From the NCBI GenBank assembly GCA_028583605.1, contig CM053337.1, positions 11,102,969 to 11,166,968 on the forward strand: a DNA stretch of 64,000 nucleotides. Reading direction: 5' to 3'. The translations under genes were made by a program, and so were the position numbers. Positions 32,361 to 44,880 of the stretch are shown piece after piece. Origin of the DNA: Dastarcus helophoroides. Taxonomy: Eukaryota; Arthropoda; Insecta; Coleoptera; Bothrideridae. The notes under the pieces are model-generated. The model made no database searches. It saw only the letters and a program-made list of their open reading frames with translations, and was not told the origin of the DNA. Within the stretch, counting starts at the first letter, position 1. Each line of letters opens with the position of its first letter.

Positions 32361-35300
32361 GTACGAAAACTTACTCTACAATTCGGCTAAGAGGATTTAA
32401 AAGAAAGCGATTAAGGTCGCTTTACACTTACAGTCTTTTCGCGCGATTTTATCAGAACGCGGCACGCAAAAAACGTGCTGTTCCAAAAGTGTGTTACTAG
32501 TTCCATTTGCGTACGATCTTTTACCTCGATTTACCTGATGTTAACGCATTTTTTCCAAAGTGAGAATTTTTGCATTTAGACTGCATTTTTTCGCGTGCGA
32601 TTTGAACAGCGCGCGCTAAAACCGCGGGAAAGAGTGTAAGAGGGAAGGCTCTTATAAAAAAGCATTGGTTTAGATTTGCCTTGAGACCCAAAAGCCGACG
32701 AGGCGTTCTAATTTCAGGTCGAAGAAAAGGGTTGGAGTGAAGAGAATCAATTCATAACTCTAACCTCCTACACTGCGGGTTTCATACCTACTTCAATAGC
32801 GTGTGGATTCTTATCAGATGTAGTGGGACCTTGGAATGTGATATTTTTTTCTAAAATATTTTCTGCCTTGATTGGCGCCCTAATGAGGATCGAATTCATC
32901 AACATAAACTTTATTTGCTTCATTTCGACAATTCAGGGAGCATTAGGGGTACGATCTGCTGAAGTGTGCGGAATAGTCTCTAATCTATTGATTTTCAAGG
33001 GGTTCGATAATCCGGCGTTAATTGTACTGATTATGGGGTGGTCGCCCCCTCACGAAAGGGGAAGGTTTTGCTCCTACATGATGGGAGAAATGCTGGGGGC
33101 ACTGTTATCGGCGTGTTCTATGCAGCCTTTACTGAATCGCATGGTGTGGGGGGGTATATTCCTTGTACCTCTGGGTGTAACTTTTGTCTTTATAATTCTG
33201 TGGATTCTCATCGTTTCGGACGCCCCCGACACCCACGAATGGATCAGTGCTTCAGAACGCGAGTTTATCAACAATTCCCACCAAGGTCTACTTTGCGCCC
33301 ACAGAGTAAGTAGAGATTTAAAAGGTTTGCCAAATTTCAACTTAAACGATGGTACCATTTTCGATTTTAATCATTGTGTCATTAATTTTAATCACATATT
33401 CGGAAGTCTTGCTAAAAATAGAGAGACTACAATAAACTTTGTTAATAAATATTGTTTACAACTTCATAGGTCAGCAGACGCGTTATTATGTTATCACGTT
33501 ATTAGATCATCTGGTGAGTTAATAAGGCACAGTAGTACAAAGCAAATGGGAAATAAACATTTACGTATTATTTCGACTTGTGACAAATATGTGATAATTT
33601 TTTTTTTGAAATTTCGAAGTTCTATTTTCAAATTTCACTGTCCAAAACGAAATTGATCAACTGAGCACTTTTCATTGTCAATCAATTTAGAAATGGCCGC
33701 CGTTCCTAGGAATTCTAACCAAGATGCACTTCTGGGCTTTAGCCGTTTGTCATGCAGGCCAGATGGTGGGGTATCGCATTTTGGAGATATGGACTCCGAA
33801 GTACGCCCAAAGCACACTGGGTGTGGAAGTTAGGGCATGCAATGAACACAAAACACTGCCCTCACTTCTTCGATTGTGTGGAGGTTTCTTCTTCGGATAT
33901 GTAGGTGATTATACCAGATACAAAGGCATGACGAAGAAATTCCAACGAAAATTCTTCATCATATTTTGTAAGTACACTTTACTTTTACTCGAAAATCTTT
34001 ACGAATTGTATTTTTTAGCTCATTTCATTCCGGGCCTTTGCATAATCTCCGTGCTCTTCGGTTGCAAATGGAAAATTCACTTAATGTTTTTCGAAGCTGC
34101 TGCTTTTTTCAGCGGTGCTGTCGTCCTCACCACTTACGTCAATCCGATGGATCTATCCCCGAATTACGCTGGAACGATCTACGGTGCAGTGGACGCTTTG
34201 GCTCGAATGATGAAATTCTACGAAACCACAGTAACCAAGCTGGTGACATATCGACAGGTACCAGACGTTCTGCTTGAAATGTTTATTTTTTCTAATGGCG
34301 TGTATCCACTGGCGTTCGCGAACACCCAATAGCGTGTTCCCAAAATGTTGGCGAACAGCTCGCGCAGCATTAGTATCGTTGACCTAGTTCGCTTGGAAAC
34401 TCCTCTTTTAAAATCAAAAGAATCTTTCGCCGGATCCCAGGTCTCACCAGAATAATCACGTCGCCAAGTAACGCGAAGTATTCTCGAGCAAGGATGGTAC
34501 CCGTTCGTGAACTGTTCGCGAGCTGTTACCCAATCGGTAGGCACCATAAAAAACGTATTCCTTGATCTAATGGCTCTCTAAAAAAATAAGAAAAACTATT
34601 AATAACAAATAAACTTGGGAAATTGAAATTATGCGAAAAAAAATTGAAACTTGTGATATTTAGACAACTTAAAATCGAACTTTCTGAGAAAATTTGGACA
34701 AAAAAATTTAGTACTATTCACAAAATATCAGCTTTTTTTTTGTTTTTTATTTTCATCTACACTACGCTACACTATCAAAAGTCTATTAAATTAATTTCGA
34801 TTTATGTTACTCAGAACGATCTAAGATCATACCAGTCCCTATTCTGCTTTGCGAGCGTCACGTACATAGCGACAGGTGTCGTCTTCATTATGTTCGGCCA
34901 CGCCGAAATGCAAGAGTACAACTTCACATTTCCCTACGGCAAACAAATGGAACTAGAAGAGACCCAAGGTTCATTATCCTCCTCCTCATCGTCTTCACTC
35001 TTCGACCAGGTGGTTACCAAAAGGATCATCCTGCTGCAAGAGCCGGAAAAAATCGACATACAATCATACGCAAGCGACACCTATCTACCCAAAGTGTTAT
35101 CCACGACGGTACCCAAGAAATCCTCGATGGTCAAAACGAATATCGAACTGAAACCGTCCCTTAGCAGAACGGCCAGACGACAGAGTTTATTGCCAAGAGA
35201 ACCGACCACAGGGATTAGACCGTCGATGGACAGTAGCACTTCATCTGACAGCAGACCGGTCCTACCCAATTCAGCCATAATGGGGGATTCTTCCCTAAAG

Positions 35301-35444
35301 CTCAGGTCAACATCAGCACGTAGGTCGGCCGCGATTCCCGGATCGACCTTAAGCCCTCGACCTTCCCCAGGAGGCAAATCGTTCTCAGCGGGTAGACCCT
35401 CCTCAGAACCACGAAATTACCCGCCGCCGAAATCTTCCATGTAA
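32059..35444 (+). CDS. SLC17-family (MFS anion/phosphate-type) transporter, six exons, 5' end missing
   Basis: Join 32059-32360, 32718-32948, 33000-33305, 33691-33967, 34019-34257 and 34815-35444, about 660 codons. All junctions are GT-AG and keep one open frame. SLC17 proteins are 12-helix membrane carriers for organic anions, sometimes coupled to Na+/phosphate. Family landmarks in order: first helix ILLAFALYSFQKNLI, loop to GWSEENQF, ACGFLSDVVG, IQGALGGFDNPA, GWSPPHERGRF, DAPDTHEWISASEREFI, WALAVCHAGQMVGY, HFIPGLC, NPMDLSPNYAGTIYGA, and a last helix ending FIMFGHAE. The first loop is long and charged with possible N-glycosylation sites (NCS, NKS, NVT). The tail after GHAE is about 175 residues, basic and Ser-rich (RRQSLLP, SARRSAA), longer than usual. 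Residues normally implicated in transport are changed (see findings). The first exon, with the start codon, was not found. No frameshift or stop is present, so it is probably functional. The substrate cannot be inferred. Confidence 0.88.
32718..32948 (+). CDS. SLC17-like transporter, exon encoding helices 2-3
   Basis: Acceptor TAATTTCAG|GTCGAAG, phase 0. Reads VEEKGWSEENQF, TAGFIPTSIACGFLSDVVG and so on to IQGALG. The donor GGG|GTACGA at 32949 opens a 51-bp intron. I chose splicing over read-through because joining gives IQGALGGFDNPA, which aligns with the family's QGxGxGxxxPA block without a gap. Confidence 0.82.
33000..33305 (+). CDS. SLC17-like transporter, exon encoding helices 4-6
   Basis: Acceptor TTTTCAAG|GGGTTC. 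Contains PALIVLIMGWSPPHERGRF (the family's W-x-PP-ER-R loop), two hydrophobic helices and the end-of-helix-6 motif DAPDTHEWISASEREFI. Donor CACAGA|GTAAGT, phase 0. Confidence 0.87.
33691..33967 (+). CDS. SLC17-like transporter, exon encoding helices 7-8
   Basis: Acceptor ATCAATTTAG|AAATGG after a 385-bp intron. Reads KWPPFLGILTKMHFWALAVC, HAGQMVGYRILEIWTPKY and LRLCGGFFFGYVGDY. Donor ATATTTT|GTAAGT, phase 1, into a second 51-bp intron. Confidence 0.87.
34019..34257 (+). CDS. SLC17-like transporter, exon encoding helices 9-11
   Basis: Acceptor TATTTTTTAG|CTCATT. Reads HFIPGLCIISVLFGC, a helix with FFSGAVVLTTY, and NPMDLSPNYAGTIYGA, the most conserved SLC17 block. Donor CGACAG|GTACCA, phase 0. 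The stretch after GAVDALARMM is shorter and more polar than usual for helix 11. Confidence 0.86.
34815..35444 (+). CDS. SLC17-like transporter, terminal exon with last helix and long cytosolic tail
   Basis: Acceptor ATGTTACTCAG|AACGAT, phase 0. Reads NDLRSYQSLFCFASVTYIA and a last helix ending FIMFGHAE. A ~175-residue tail follows with a Ser run (SLSSSSSSSLF) and basic/Ser-Pro rich stretches, ending PPPKSSM and a TAA stop at 35442-35444. Confidence 0.88.
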   Translation, partial: NDLRSYQSLFCFASVTYIATGVVFIMFGHAEMQEYNFTFPYGKQMELEETQGSLSSSSSSSLFDQVVTKRIILLQEPEKIDIQSYASDTYLPKVLSTTVPKKSSMVKTNIELKPSLSRTARRQSLLPREPTTGIRPSMDSSTSSDSRPVLPNSAIMGDSSLKLRSTSARRSAAIPGSTLSPRPSPGGKSFSAGRPSSEPRNYPPPKSSM

Positions 35445-35504
35445 GCTCGCCTTAATGTATCCTTTATTATACTTTTGAATTTCATTTATATTTATAATTT
35501 GACA

Positions 35505-35510
35505 AATAAA
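35505..35510 (+). promoter_or_regulatory. Poly(A) signal AATAAA of the SLC17-like gene
   Basis: AATAAA lies 61 bp after the stop codon, followed by the T/G-rich strings TTCTTGTACA and TATATTTTTTATG. It is the first canonical hexamer downstream of the gene. Confidence 0.75.
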
Positions 35511-35519
35511 TATTATATT

Positions 35520-35880
35520 CTTGTACACATATATTTTTTATGAAAAAAATGTTCTTTCATAATCTTTAAAATCTTTACTAATTTAAATAAGAAAAAAAGT
35601 GTGTTTGTCTGCTTATTTGTCCGCTTTCCATGGATCAATTACTGAAGCGATTTTGACCAAAATTGGCATAGACATTCCTTACGTTGCGGCATAGTTAGTA
35701 GGCCACTTTTGTTCCAAATTTGTATTTACAAAGCTTAAATGTCTTTCATTATTATTATTACTATTATTATTGATTTCAGTAATATTGCGTTACCACCTTA
35801 CTACTATTACATAATCTAAAATAAAAAATAAGTTTTAAATTTTATCTAAATGTAAAATTATTTTTTGAAGAGGTAACAGG
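35520..35880. other. AT-rich 3' flank, no gene seen
   Basis: Ordinary AT-rich sequence with a short (TTA)n-type microsatellite near 35747-35772. No other feature recognised. Confidence 0.5.
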
Positions 35881-35884
35881 AAGC

Positions 35885-37490
<1,606 letters not shown>

Positions 37491-37499
37491 CGAGAAGTT

Positions 37500-39050
37500 G
37501 AAGGAAAAAGAAATAGAAAGAGAAAATAAAAAATTTCTAAAACTCCAAAATTTTAAAAAAGTGGAAATTTTGAAGTCAAATTTTTGGACATTTTAGGGAT
37601 AAGTCAAAATGTCCTAATTTCGAGAGGTAATAAAAATTTTCAATGAATAGTCGAGATTTTTAAAAAATGTGAAAATTTTTGAAAAAAGTACTAATTTTTA
37701 AAAAGGGGTAAATTTTGGAAATTCGAAATTTTCAAGACATTCATAACCTTGCGGAAAAACTTGATATGTATTCTGTAAAATTTTAAAATTTTCAAAAAAG
37801 GTCGAAATGTTCAAAAAATGTCAAAGTTTCAAGAAAAAGTCTAAATCTTAAAAAAGTGTTATATTTTGCAAAAAAATTGAAATTTTTAAATAAAGTAAAC
37901 TTTTCAGAAGAGTATAAATTTTCAAATAAGTTCAAAATTTCAAAAAAAATGAGGGGTATTTTTAAAAAATCGAAATTTTCAAATGTCGTTATTTTGAGAA
38001 ACAATCAGAATTTTTGAATAAAGTCAAAATTTTCAAGAAAATATTTGAAAAAAAAAGGTCCACGTTTACAAAAAAGTCCAAATTTTAAAAATTCGAAATT
38101 GAAAAAATCAAAACTTTGCAAACATGTACCAACTTTCGAAAAAAGGGAAAAAGGAAAGCCGTTTACAAAGAAAATGAAAATGTCCAAAAAAAAGACAACA
38201 TTTTGAAAAACAAAATCGAAATTATTAAATTAATTTAAAAAAATCAATATTTCAGTAAGTACAAAGTTTTCAAAAAAAAAAATCAAAATGTTCTAAAAGA
38301 CAAAAAAAGTTGGAAATTTGAAAGAAGTGAAAAAGTCGAAAATTTCAAAATAGTTGCTATTTTAAAAAAGCGAAATTTGCAAAGAAAGTTGAAATTTTTA
38401 GAAAAATTTAACGTTTTAAGAGAAGGTTTCTAATTTTGAAAATAAGTCGAAATGATAAAATTGGTGGAACGGACTGGTCCTTGCTTATCTTCAAAAATTG
38501 AAATACAGAACTGGTCCCCTGAAACCAAGAAAGATCTTCTTTCTTGGTTTCAGGGGGACAAGTTCTGTATTTCAATTTTTTAAGTCGAAATGTTCAAATA
38601 ATCCAAAATTTTTAGATGACTAGAAATTGTCAATAAAGTTCAACAAGTCGATTTTTACAAATTTACAAAAAGTCGAAATCCTGAGAAAATCATGAAAAAA
38701 GGTCAGAATTTAAAAAAAATCGAAATTTAAAAATACAAAATTTTGAAAAAAGTGAAACTGTTTTAAAAACTTGGAATTTTAAAAAATCTTGAGATGTTCA
38801 AAAAGTAAAAATTTTAAAAAGCCCAAATTTTCAAGAGTAGAAGTTTTCAGAAAAAGTTCAATTTTTCAAAAGGACACATTTTCAAAAAGGTCGAAATCTC
38901 GAGAAAATAACAAAATGTGGAAAGAGGGTCGAAATTTTAAAAAAATATAGCAAATTGAAAAGCGAGGTCAAAACTGTTAAAGAAAGTTGAAGTATTGAAA
39001 AAATCTTGACATTTTCAAAAAGGTCGAAATTTCAATTTTTCAAAACAGTC
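37500..39050. repeat. A-rich degenerate array
   Basis: GTCGAAATTT-type sequence, A-rich on +, interrupted by the fold-back element at 38461-38583. No gene seen. Confidence 0.78.
38461..38583. mobile_element. Fold-back family Y, copy c (palindrome without centre)
   Basis: Left: TTGGTGGAAC, GGACTGGTCCTTG, AAATTGAAATACAGAAC, GTCCCCTGAAACCAAGAAAG. It turns back at AGATCTTCT and returns the reverse complement through CTTTCTTGGTTTCAGG, GGACAAGTTCTGTATTTC and AATTTTT. The hammerhead-like centre present in other copies is deleted. Perfect arms of about 55 bp would form a long hairpin. Confidence 0.93.
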
Positions 39051-39084
39051 GAAATTTCGAGATTTTGCATTTATTTTGGGAAAC

Positions 39085-39290
39085 ACTGGTATGTAGGATT
39101 GGAAGTTGAAGCCAGGAAGTCGTCATTGGTAATAAAAACAGTAGGAGACGGAACAGGTCCCTGTGGCATTCCCAAGTTAATCGAATTGTCTCCGTAGCAT
39201 GATCTAAAGAGATCTGGACATCAAATAAGTTAGATTCAGTGGGTAGTACGAATTTTTCACATACCTGTTGTACTCAAAACGTTATTTCAA
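39085..39290 (-). pseudogene. Degenerate non-LTR reverse transcriptase fragment
   Basis: On the minus strand a frame reads YGDNSINLGMPQGPVPSPTV and then FITNDDFLASTSNPT. This matches the reverse transcriptase motif G-x-PQG-x-x-SP-x-x-F followed by NDL-x-x-x-TSNP of jockey/I-like retrotransposons. The N-terminal side has stops and frameshifts. Only about 200 bp remain and the catalytic ADD box is not preserved. It is a dead relic, similar to the one at 52425-52605. Confidence 0.65.
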
Positions 39291-39299
39291 ACTAAAGCT

Positions 39300-42165
39300 G
39301 GCATAATGACAAAGTAAATTCTATAGAAATTACGTCTATTAACTGAAATAATTATCTACAAATTCTGCACATGTGCATACAATTACCTCGCAATGTGCAC
39401 AGGAACTGATGGCTTCCAAGACAATTCATTACGCTTAAATTGTGAAAACAGATAACAACGTTTCAATTTATTGCAGTACCACGACAATACCGAAGGAAAA
39501 CAACAGAACTTTAAGGCTTTTAGCATTATTTTAATTTACGCGTGAAAAGAATAACAGGAACGTGTTTCTCGTTAGTCGAAGAACGGAGTAATAGACTAAC
39601 ATTAGTAACCGTTTAGCATTGATGAAAATAATAACGAATTTCCCATTTTGCCTCGAACAAAACCGCACCGGAGTGCTTGATGGAAAGCCATAATGCACAT
39701 GAGGACGTCCCGTAGTTAAACTTTAGAGAGCAATCGCTGGGCAGTTCAGGGCCGGATTAAACTTTTACAGAGAAAGTAAGGGCTTCCATCGACGACTAAA
39801 ACCCTAATATGAAAAGAAGCTTTGAATGGGTCATATTCGAATATTTTTGGTAGGACTAATTACTATAAAATATAGGGCGTTGCATTTATTAGATACAAAT
39901 GAATTTTAGGAATACCCCGTGTTAGATGCTACTAATTTTACAGACATAAAGAAGAAGAATTTTGCGAAAAATGTCCTAGAATATGCGGATTCCGAGTTGG
40001 TTACGCTCGACTGATTCGTTTATTATTTTTTCCGACGCATTCCTCGTAATCAGCATTAAGGAACATTCTCAAAAATATCAAATAAAAGCTCCAACTAAAC
40101 TTCAAATTAATCAAGGTAATAAACTTCCTCCTAATTCGTCATCTGAGGAATATAAGACGCGATACCGCCGCCGACACGAGGAAGCAATAACGGCATCCTC
40201 CGATGGAAGAATCTAAAATATGAGACTGCAATAAATAATTGTTTAAGTAACTAGAAATACCGACGTTTTCGGTTCAGAGCCCCCATAGAAAACCAATTTT
40301 TATCTGTCAGAGAAAAAATAATTTCAGCAAAATAATGAAATTGCTTGCTTCGGCAGAAATATTTTCCTGAATCCGCTTCAGATGCAAACCAAACACTTTC
40401 CTGATCTTCCCATCCTTGTAAATCCTTAAATCAACCCAATTTCCACACAAACCAATTGTCACGAGATCAAATCGGAAACCGCAACAATTAATTCTTTGCG
40501 AAAGGTTCAGGTAAGTACCAGTCGAGTCGTTAAATCCACGTCGCGGGATTTAGGCATAAAAATGGGGAAAGAAGGTACCTGACGTAATGCTTAAGAGGAA
40601 AATGATACGTTGCCGGCGTTATCCGTTTTAATAGACAAAAAAGCCCCGTTAGAGATCGTCAGTTCACCTGAATACAAATTGAATGGCATTTTTTAATAAG
40701 TACGTTTATCGCGCTCGGATATGGCCCATAATATCCGAACGGAGAAACAGAAAATTGGAATGCGCAATGATCCCACATCAGATACCGTTCTAGACACTGG
40801 TGCCAATTCGATAAGTCATTAATGATACTGCTCGGGCTCGGGGATCGATGAAACGGGGGAAATGGGGAATCGCTCGATCACGAAGATTGGGTCATAAGGT
40901 GCACTTTGTAATCATATCCTACAGCATCGGAACATGATACGAAACGCAAACACAGACGGGCGCACGATTTCCACCCATTCGATGGGTCGGAGAAGCACCA
41001 GGCGGACGGGAATAACGAAGCGGGAACTCGCCCAAGAATATCGCCGAGATCGCACCACGATTGTTAGATGTGTGCAATTGTCAGGTGCATCCGGCACAAT
41101 GGAGCATCATTATTATTACACGAGAGCGCGAGTGTACAACACTCTCTGGAAAAGCCATGCTCACAGATTTTGTCGACGACGGTGAGAGTGGCGAAAATTA
41201 CCGCAGCTTGAAAAACGGCGTGGGAGAATCTTGTCCCACGATCACTTGGTTCGTTATACGTTGCAAATCTGGATGGGATATTTTGGCCTCACCTTGGTAT
41301 AAACAAAAGTTGCGCAAATTCGAAAAAAACAGTATGGATTGAAGGATACTTACCGTCATTTGCAGCAGTTAGATAAACGTTCCTAAATTCTATCAACTTT
41401 GGTGATATTTTTCGAAAACTTTTCAATTCACCCTCGCACCGACAATGAAAATGCAGTACGTTACGATATTTGTTTTTTACGATAAGATGATAAGACTTGA
41501 TTTGGGAATTCGAAAAAAGTCTTATGAAAGCGTTCAGTAGGTACCCAATATAATGAAGGCATAAAAACGGTGAAGCTTTTCGATGGTATTATTAGTTCCC
41601 TTTGAGAACTTCCTGGGAGTAACCGTCAAATTGCTCGGCGCGGTCGTATCGTGGATAATCACTATAATAAAAAAAACCGTAAGTTCCAAGTAGATCAAAT
41701 AAAGACCTCTATCGGAATTCAGCGGATCTAATAAAAATGTTACATCAAATAGAATGGCAGCAAGTTTTTTGAAAGCGTCGGAAATATATTTGTCAATATT
41801 CTCTTTGATCATCGATAAACATAATTTCAACTTTTTCAATAACAATCATTTAATAGGATTCCGCATTCTACTGCAATACAGCTACAAATCGTATTAAAAT
41901 AAAGTTTCTTCTTTGTGAATGTAAAATTGATTTTATTCAATAGACGCTTTCAACCGAAAATAATAAAATTTACCAGCGATATTTTAAGCCTTTGCATAAA
42001 CAAGTAATAATTGCTTATAGCAAATATTCCTAACCTTTTGTACATTGAACTTCCCCGAATTATAAAAAATATATTCATGTCCCCTTATGTTTTCCCAAAC
42101 TGGATTTTCCTTTCAGATTCTTTACATCCCGAAATCTCTATAAATGTCCAATAAAACCTCATCTG
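39300..42165. other. Island of ordinary-complexity sequence, no gene recognised
   Basis: Nearly 2.9 kb of mixed composition with CpG-containing stretches (40540-41300). The frames at 39983-40216, 40934-41185, 41061-41342 and 41534-41845 (minus) lack known domains. The 40934 and 41061 frames overlap each other in different phases, so at most one could be real. I see no exon pair. It may be intronic or regulatory DNA of a gene outside the window. Confidence 0.45.
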
Positions 42166-42169
42166 GAAA

Positions 42170-43850
42170 TTCAAGTTCGGGGTCATGTGAGCTCCAGGTC
42201 ATGTAAATTCAAGGTCATGTGAGTTTAAGGTCGCATGCGTTGGAGGTCTGGATCACATTAACTCAAAGTCAATTGAGTTCAGAGTTCGGTTGGCTCGAGG
42301 TCGCATATGTTCAAGTCACGTAAAATCAAGGTCATTTGAGTTCAAGGTCGCGTAAGCTCGCTGTCACATGAATTTAAGATAACTCGAGTTTAAGATTACG
42401 TGGGTTCAAAGTCACGCGAGTGCAAGGTCGCGCGAGCTTGGTATCATATGAATTCAAGATGACTCGAGCTTAAGATCACGTGGGTTCAAGGTCGCGTAAA
42501 TTCAAGGTAACGTGAGTTCAAGGTTACCTGCGTTCGGGATCGCATTAGCTCAAGGTCGTGTATTTGCAAGTCATGTGAGCTCAGGGTCGCGTAAAACCAA
42601 AGTTACTTGAGTTCAAGGTCGCGTGAGCTCAGGGTCACATTAATTCAAGATCACTCGAGCTTAAGTCACGTGCACTGAGTCACGTGGGTTCAAGGTAACG
42701 TGAGTTGGAGGTCATGTGAGTTCAAGGTCGCGTAAATTTAAAGGTCGCCTGAGTTCGGTATTACATTAGCCAAGGTCGCGGGTCTTCAAGGTAATATGAG
42801 CCCAGTGTCACGTAAAATAAAAGTCACTTGAGTTCAAGGTCGCGTGAACTCAGGGTGACATGAATTCAAGATCACTCGAGCATAAAGTCACGTGCGCTCA
42901 GTCATGCGGGCTCAAAGTAACGTGAGTTCGACGTCATCTGAGTTCAAGGTCGCGTAAATTCAATGTCACCTGAGTTTGGTATTATATTAGCTCAAGATGG
43001 CGTATATTCAAGGTTATGTGAGCTCAGGGTTACGTAAAATCAAAATCACTTGAATTCAAGGTCGTCTGAGCTCAGGGTCACATGAATTGAAGATCACTCA
43101 AGCTTAGGGTCACATGCGCTCAGTCAGGTGGGTGCAAAGTAACGTGAGTTCGAGGACATCCGAGTTCAAGGTCGCGTAAATTCAAGGTCTTCTGAGTTTG
43201 ATACTACATTAGCTCATGGTCACGTAAAATCAAAATCACTTGAGTTCAAGTCGCGTGAGCTCAGGGTCACATGATTTCAAGATCACTCAAGTTTAAGATC
43301 ACGCACGCTCAATTACGTGGGTTCAAAGTCATCTGAGTTCAAGGTCACGTAAATTTAGGGTCACCTGAGATCAGAATTACATTATTTCAAGGTCGTGTGT
43401 GTTCCAAGGTCATGAGAGCTCAGGGTCATGTGAGATTAGGGTCACGTTAGCGCAAAACCACCTGATTCGGGATTACATTAGCTTAGGGTCGCGGGTGTTC
43501 AAAGCACGTAAAATGAAGGTCACTTGAGTTCAAGATCGTCCGAGCTCAAGGTGACATAAGTTCAAAATCACACGAGCTTCAGATCACGTGAATTCAAGAT
43601 TACCTACACTCAATCACGTGGGTTCAAGATCACGTATGTTCAAGGTCACGTGAGTTCAAGATCATGTGAGTGCTAGGTCACCTTAAACTCAAGGTCAGCT
43701 AACCTCGGCATTACATTAGCTCAAGGTTGCACCTGTTCAAGGTCAAGTTAATTCTATATCGTGTTGTCAAGGTCGCGTAAACTCAAGGACATTTGAAGTC
43801 AAGGTCATGCTAGCTCAAGGTCACGTTAATTTAACGACACGTGATCTAAG
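42170..43850. repeat. CACGTG-rich minisatellite (~16-17 bp) with ~215-bp higher order
   Basis: Units vary around GGTCACGTGAGTTCAA. Variants GGTCGCGTAAATTCAA, GATCACTCGAGCTTAA and GGTCACATGAATTCAA follow each other in a repeated order. The landmark ATTACATTAGCTCAA recurs near 42545, 42762, 42971, 43204, 43462 and 43712, giving a higher-order period of roughly 210-250 bp with some shortened repeats. It is far more GC-rich and palindrome-rich than neighbouring arrays. No coding potential. Confidence 0.93.
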
Positions 43851-44782
43851 CAAAATTTAAAAAAAGGCGGAAATTTGAAAAAAATAGAACTTTAAAAATA
43901 AAATTTCGAGAAATCTCGACATTTTTATAGAAGGGCAAAATTCTCATAAAAAATCCGAATTTTCAAAAAGTCGAAATTTTGAAAAATTTTTTAGGAAAAT
44001 CGAAATATTGAAAAATTGTCAAAGAACTGAAAAAAATGTTCAAATAAAATCGAAGTTAAAAAAAAAACAAAATTTCAAACTATACTTACCTAATTCGAAA
44101 ATTTTGAAAAAAGTCGAAATTTTGGAATGTGTCAGAATTTTCAAATAAATGAAATTTTGAAAACTTTTTAATTTAAAAAGGTCGAAACGTTGAAAAATAG
44201 TCAAAAGTTTCAAAAAAAAAAATATAGTGCAATTTAAAAAAATTGGAAATTTTTGAAGAAAACAAAATTTCAAGAATTATTCGAAAAATGTTCAACATTT
44301 TAAAGAATAGATGAATTTTGAAAAATTGTCAACTTTTTCTTGAAGCAAAATTTTCAAAAAAAGGGAAAATTAAAAAAGAATGTAAACTTTCATAAAAAGT
44401 TAAAATTTTTAAAAAGAAATCGTAATTTTCAAAAAAGTTGCAAGTTTGAAAAAAAATCGTATAATTTTAAAAAGTTCAACTATTGAAAAATTGTCAAAGA
44501 ACTGAAAAATCAAGTTTTCGAAAAAAAAAAAGGTCAAAATTATCAAAAACATTTAATAAATGGGGCAATTTTTACAAAAATTCTAGGATTAAAAAAACAA
44601 GTTTCAAAATAACTAATAATAAGCATTTAACATTTGGAGATGTGAAGATTTTCAAAAAGAGAAATTTTACAAAATAGTTGAAAATTTCAAATAGGGCCAC
44701 ATCTATGTCGAGCTTTGAAAAAATCAATAATTTAAAAAAATTGACATTTTCTTAAAAAGTTTTATACAAAGAAAACGTGTTA

Positions 44783-44880
44783 GTATCTCTCTGAAGATGA
44801 CAATTTGGCTGTCGAAACGCGTTAGAGCAACGTTTGTTGTGTTTTTTAATCTTTCTTGGTTTCAGGGTTTCAATTTTTAA
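44783..44880 (+). mobile_element. Fold-back family Y, copy d (single arm with best-preserved module)
   Basis: Begins GTATCTCTCTGAAGATGAC, continues through the hammerhead-like module, then CAACGTTTGTTGTG, TTTTTTAATCTTTCTTGG and TTTCAGGG, and ends TTTCAATTTTT after a short internal deletion. Orientation is plus. Only one arm is present. Confidence 0.88.
44787..44827 (+). ncRNA. Hammerhead-like RNA motif, core intact except one extra base
   Basis: 5' to 3': CTCT (44787-44790), CTGAAGA (44791-44797), one extra T (44798), stem-loop II GACA...TGTC (44799-44813), GAAA (44814-44817), CGCGT (44818-44822), T (44823), AGAG (44824-44827). Stem I is CTCT with AGAG, and stem III the self-complementary ACGCGT. 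It has the same plan as the element at 22165-22207 but with a 4-bp stem I and one extra nucleotide between A9 and stem II. An extra base at that position occurs in a natural viroid hammerhead (chrysanthemum chlorotic mottle viroid). The expected cleavage site is after 44823. It may be weak or dead. Confidence 0.5.

Noticed and set aside
34218..34547. 109-codon minus-strand frame in an intron of the SLC17-like gene
   Set aside because: It overlaps the coding exon antisense and the intron; no domain. The intron has some inverted GTTCGCGAAC-type strings that may be an old repeat.
40934..41342. Arginine-rich frames of 83 and 93 codons
   Set aside because: Overlapping different phases, no known domain, no splice partners; the region is simply CpG-rich.
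41340..41360. Minus-strand splice-donor-like string GGTAAGTATCC
   Set aside because: No open, protein-like exon precedes it on the minus strand and no acceptor partner could be identified.
42170..43850. CRISPR-like regular repeat
   Set aside because: Units are contiguous and degenerate with no unique spacers, in a eukaryotic context; it is a minisatellite.
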